From DASVXQ01 sp036392615 (GTDB lineage: Bacteria; Actinomycetota; CALGFH01): a stretch of 8,385 bases of DNA. Position 1 is the stretch's first letter. Every line of letters starts with the position of its first letter. Shown one piece after another: positions 6,012 to 8,385 of the stretch. The notes under the pieces are model-generated. The model searched no databases. It was not told the DNA's origin and saw nothing but the letters and a program-made list of their open reading frames with translations. Where the stretch lies: assembly GCA_036392615.1 (NCBI GenBank), contig DASVXQ010000090.1, forward strand, positions 1-8,385. Direction: 5' to 3'. A program made the translations under genes and the position numbers.

Positions 6012-7058
6012 TCAGCTGGCCGCCGCGCCGGCCAGCAGCGCGCCGGCCTCGGACATCATCTCCTGGACGATCTGACCGGCCGGCTTGACGTCGCCGATCA
6101 GGCCGGCGCCCCCGCCGGCGGGGAACGCCATCTCCTCCCAATCGCCGGAGGTCTCCGGCGTCGGGACGACCGCCGAGAACTTGGGCATGTCGTAGGGAGC
6201 GTTCACCGAGTGGGGGAAGAGCCGCGTCCGGCCGATGACCGCCGGCGGCGGCGGTGGGTCGGGGATCTGGTGCTCGCGGCCCGCCCAGGTGCGCACCGTC
6301 CCCGAAGGAAGCACGCGGTACGGCTGGTTCGGCCACTCCGGGCCGTAGGCCGTGGTGACCACCGTCTCGCCGCCGGACTCGACCAGCCGGCGCTTGTACT
6401 CGGGATGGGCGTGCGCCTCCTCGGAGGCGACCAGGCGGCTCCCCACCCAGACGCCGTCCGCGCCGGCTCGCAGCGCCGCGGCCGCGCGTTCCCCGTTCGC
6501 GATCCCGCCGGCGGCCAGCAGCAGCAGGTCGGGGTACCGTTCGCGCATGCCGCCGAGCAGCGTCAGCAGCGGCGTGGTGGAGCGCGCGTGCCCGCCGGCC
6601 TCGGCGCCCTGCACGACCAGCCCGTCCACCTCCAGCTCGACGGCGGCGCTGGCCAGCTCGAACGAGGAGACCTGCATCCAGACGCGGGCGCCGGCGGCGG
6701 CCAGCCGGTCGACCCAGCGACGGGGTGGGACGTCGTGATGGAAGGCGACCAGTCCGACGCCGAGCTCCAGACACCGCTCGACGTGCTCGTCGGTGGCCGC
6801 CGGCCCCTGCGGCAGCTCGGCGCAGATGAGGTCGACGCCGAACGGGCCGCTGGTCAGCCGCCTGAGCCGCTCGACCATCACCGGCAGGCTGGCCGGCGGA
6901 TCGGGGCTCGCGCCGATGAACCCGAGCCCCCCGGCGTTGGTGACGGCGGCGGCCAGACGCTCGTGGGCCACGAACCCCATGCCGGCGCCGACGAACGGGT
7001 AGCGGAGGCCGTGCTCGCGTGTCAGCCTTGTCTGCATTGCATCGTTGTGTGGGTCCAT
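6012..7058 (-). CDS. Nitronate monooxygenase (2-nitropropane dioxygenase family), FMN-dependent
   Basis: This 348-residue TIM-barrel flavoenzyme is expected to oxidise alkyl nitronates such as propionate 3-nitronate with FMN and O2, a detoxification role in the cytoplasm. Visible family motifs are NAGGLGFIGAS (41-51), QGAEAGGHARS (150-160) with the probable catalytic H157, the phosphate-binding LAAGGIANG (181-189), and GADGVWVGSRLVASEEAHAH (199-218), which binds FMN phosphate. The C-terminal VNAPYDMPKFSAVVPTPETSGD also looks family-like. The length is normal for class I enzymes. The start at ATG 7058 is well supported by GAAAGGA ending five bases upstream; an ATG at residue 8 is less likely. 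The gene is divergent from the LAL-type regulator. Related barrel enzymes, such as FabK enoyl-ACP reductases, share these motifs, so the physiological substrate is inferred. Confidence 0.9.
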   Translation of the reverse strand: MDPHNDAMQTRLTREHGLRYPFVGAGMGFVAHERLAAAVTNAGGLGFIGASPDPPASLPVMVERLRRLTSGPFGVDLICAELPQGPAATDEHVERCLELGVGLVAFHHDVPPRRWVDRLAAAGARVWMQVSSFELASAAVELEVDGLVVQGAEAGGHARSTTPLLTLLGGMRERYPDLLLLAAGGIANGERAAAALRAGADGVWVGSRLVASEEAHAHPEYKRRLVESGGETVVTTAYGPEWPNQPYRVLPSGTVRTWAGREHQIPDPPPPPAVIGRTRLFPHSVNAPYDMPKFSAVVPTPETSGDWEEMAFPAGGGAGLIGDVKPAGQIVQEMMSEAGALLAGAAAS

Positions 7059-7082
7059 GGGCGTCCTTTCGCTGGTCGACGT

Positions 7083-7100
7083 GCCGACAGCATCGGCTGT
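7083..7100. promoter_or_regulatory. Short overlapping dyads, candidate operator
   Basis: Two interleaved inverted repeats share this site: GCCGA (7083-7087) with TCGGC (7093-7097), and ACAGC (7087-7091) with GCTGT (7096-7100). It lies 25 bases upstream of the nitronate monooxygenase start codon, where a repressor or activator could act. The arms are short, so chance is possible. Confidence 0.22.
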
Positions 7101-7103
7101 GCG

Positions 7104-7125
7104 GGACGACGGCGCATCGTGGTCC
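7104..7125. promoter_or_regulatory. 22-base imperfect palindrome in the divergent promoter region
   Basis: Around the centre at 7114/7115, GGACgACGgcGC is mirrored by GCatCGTgGTCC, with nine of twelve arm positions visually compatible when compared outward (GGAC, ACG and GC matched). It lies midway between the two divergent genes, upstream of a TAGACT hexamer (7132-7137) that could be the -10 box of the LAL gene. A dimeric regulator such as the LuxR-type product of the neighbour could bind here; that is inference. Confidence 0.27.
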
Positions 7126-7170
7126 GACCCGTAGACTTTGGCCGCTGGCCACTGAGCGACGGGGTCGATC

Positions 7171-8385
7171 GTGGAGTTGCTCGAGCGGAGAGCCGAGCTG
7201 GAGCGGATCCGGGCGCTGCTGAAGGACGCGGCGGCCGGGCGGGGCGGGCTGCTGCTGATCGAGGGCGTCGCCGGGATCGGCAAGACCGCGCTCCTGGAGG
7301 CGGCCTGCTCGCTGGCGGACGCGGCCGGCCTCCGGGTCTGCCGGGCGCGCGGTTCCGAGCTGGAGCTGGAGCTCGCCTACGGGGTCGTCCGCCAGCTCCT
7401 GGAGCGGCCGGTGCGGTCGCTGCGCGGGGATGCGCGGAGCCGGTTGTTCGACGGCGTGGCCCGCGTGGCCGAGCCGGTCCTGTGGCCGGCCGACGCTGGC
7501 GGGCTGGCTGCGGCCATGGAGGTCCTGCACGGGCTCTACTGGGCCTGCGCCAACCTCGCGGAGGAGCGGCCGCTGCTGTTCGCCGTCGACGACGCCCACT
7601 GGGCCGACGAGCCTTCGGCCCGCTTCGTCGAGTACCTCGCCCGGCGGGTGCGGGAGCTGCCCGTCCTGCTGCTGCTCACCCGCCGCACCTCCGAGCCGGC
7701 GGCTGCGGCGCCCCGGTTCCTCCGTCTGGCCATGGAGCCGACGGCCGAGCGCCTGCGCCCCGCGGCGCTGAGCGAGGCGGCCATCGCCGCGCTGGTGCGC
7801 GCACGCTGGGCGGCCGAGGCGGACGAGGCTTTCTGCCGTGCCTGTCACGCGGCCAGCGGCGGGAACCCGTTCCTTGCCCGCGAGCTGCTCGAAGCCGCCC
7901 GCGCCGCCGGCATCGAAGCGAACGCGCGGGGCGCCGTCGGCCTGGAGGAGCTGACCCCCGCCGCGGTCGCCGTCTCGGTGGAGCTGCGGCTGGCGGCGCT
8001 GCCCACCGATGCGGTCGAGCTCGCCCGGGCCGTGGCCGTCCTGGGCGGGAACGCCGAGCTGCGACACGCGGCCGCCGTCGCCGGCCTGGCGACCGACGCA
8101 GCCGCGCGGGCGGCCGACAGCCTGGCGGCCGCCGCCATCCTGGGTCGTGCGCGGCCGCTCGACTTCATCCACCCGCTCGTGCGGGCCGCGGTCTCCGCAC
8201 GGATGCCGGCCGCCGCCCGGTCCGAGGCCCACGCCCGGGCCGCTCGCCTGCTGGCGGCCGACCGCGCCCCGTCGAGCCTGGTCGGCCTGCATCTCCAGGC
8301 CACCGAGCCGGCCGGCGACGCCTGGACCGTCGAGCTGCTCCGGCGGGCCGCGGGCGACGCGCTCGCCCAGGGCGCGCCGCGCGCG
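7171..8385 (+). CDS. LAL-type LuxR-family regulator, N-terminal ATPase part (gene runs off the window)
   Basis: The 405 visible residues are the AAA/STAND-type ATPase half of a large ATP-binding regulator of the LuxR family (LAL, MalT-related); such proteins usually run to 850-1000 residues and end in a LuxR helix-turn-helix, which lies outside this window. The N-terminus LLERRAELERIRALL is typical. Walker A, GVAGIGKT, is at residues 32-39 and Walker B, LLFAVDDAHWAD, has D140-D141. Further family segments are ELELAYGVVRQLLE, ASGGNPFLARELLEAA and LDFIHPLVRAAV. The frame is open with no stop through 8385. GTG 7171 is the first possible start, because a TGA in the same frame at 7153 closes the way upstream; a GGGG at 7161-7164 is a weak ribosome-binding site. 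Divergence from the nitronate monooxygenase gene suggests local or self regulation. Without the C-terminus, a signalling ATPase lacking the DNA-binding domain cannot be excluded. Confidence 0.88.
   Translation, partial: MELLERRAELERIRALLKDAAAGRGGLLLIEGVAGIGKTALLEAACSLADAAGLRVCRARGSELELELAYGVVRQLLERPVRSLRGDARSRLFDGVARVAEPVLWPADAGGLAAAMEVLHGLYWACANLAEERPLLFAVDDAHWADEPSARFVEYLARRVRELPVLLLLTRRTSEPAAAAPRFLRLAMEPTAERLRPAALSEAAIAALVRARWAAEADEAFCRACHAASGGNPFLARELLEAARAAGIEANARGAVGLEELTPAAVAVSVELRLAALPTDAVELARAVAVLGGNAELRHAAAVAGLATDAAARAADSLAAAAILGRARPLDFIHPLVRAAVSARMPAAARSEAHARAARLLAADRAPSSLVGLHLQATEPAGDAWTVELLRRAAGDALAQGAPRA

Noticed and set aside
5880..6088. Small plus-strand frame starting MCPLCRQ, looking like a CxxC mini-protein
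   Set aside because: Only one CxxC is present, there is no ribosome-binding site that I can see, and the remainder is Pro/Arg-rich and overlaps the 3' end of the nitronate monooxygenase gene.
5944..8292. Long minus-strand frame through the nitronate monooxygenase gene and opposite the LAL gene
   Set aside because: Low-complexity Arg/Gly/Gln product without motifs, out of phase with the nitronate monooxygenase and antisense to clear Walker motifs.
1..8385. tRNA, rRNA, CRISPR array, insertion-sequence ends, attachment sites or riboswitches
   Set aside because: No cloverleaf, regularly spaced repeats, transposase motifs, terminal inverted repeats or long leaders were seen; intergenic gaps are all under 200 bases.

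Overview
The window is very GC-rich DNA with G/C-biased third codon positions, GTG and TTG starts, and tightly packed genes. Together with a large ATP-binding LuxR-type regulator, an NhaA-DsbA fusion and an MscL with a C-terminal zinc ribbon, this points to an actinobacterium (Actinomycetota). I cannot place it more precisely; several of these architectures are common in deep-branching, soil-type actinobacteria. The long Arg/Gly/Ala-rich open frames that run antisense or out of phase are composition artefacts and are not annotated.

Layout. (1) 1-3281, plus strand: a probable operon made of the end of one ABC-3 family metal-ion permease, a complete paralogous permease, and an NhaA Na+/H+ antiporter fused to a DsbA-like thioredoxin domain. 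Both junctions are 4-base ATGA stop/start overlaps, if the first possible nhaA start is used. (2) 3282-3331: a strong nested dyad between convergent genes, probably a two-way terminator. (3) 3332-4324, minus strand: a zinc-independent MDR/quinone-oxidoreductase-type NAD(P)H enzyme, best started at a TTG. (4) 4456-4935, plus: an SSAT-like GNAT acetyltransferase, divergent from the MDR gene. (5) 4938-5342, minus: a YbgC-type hotdog acyl-CoA thioesterase, separated from the acetyltransferase stop by two bases. (6) 5402-5818, minus: mscL. (7) 6012-7058, minus: a class I nitronate monooxygenase-like FMN enzyme. (8) 7171-8385, plus and running off the window: the N-terminal ATPase half of an LAL-type regulator, divergent from the nitronate monooxygenase.

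How they fit together. The left block is membrane ion homeostasis: divalent metal import (Mn/Zn/Fe class), Na+/H+ exchange and an attached thiol redox domain. MscL adds osmotic protection but is a separate unit. The middle and right genes look like independent housekeeping or detoxification enzymes. The divergent layout suggests, without proving, that the LAL regulator controls the nitronate monooxygenase or itself through the shared 112-base intergenic region.

I did not find a convincing undescribed system, RNA gene, CRISPR array, insertion sequence or phage element. The most interesting items are the predicted cytoplasmic position of the DsbA domain on NhaA, the zinc ribbon on MscL, and several dyad-symmetric sites between genes.
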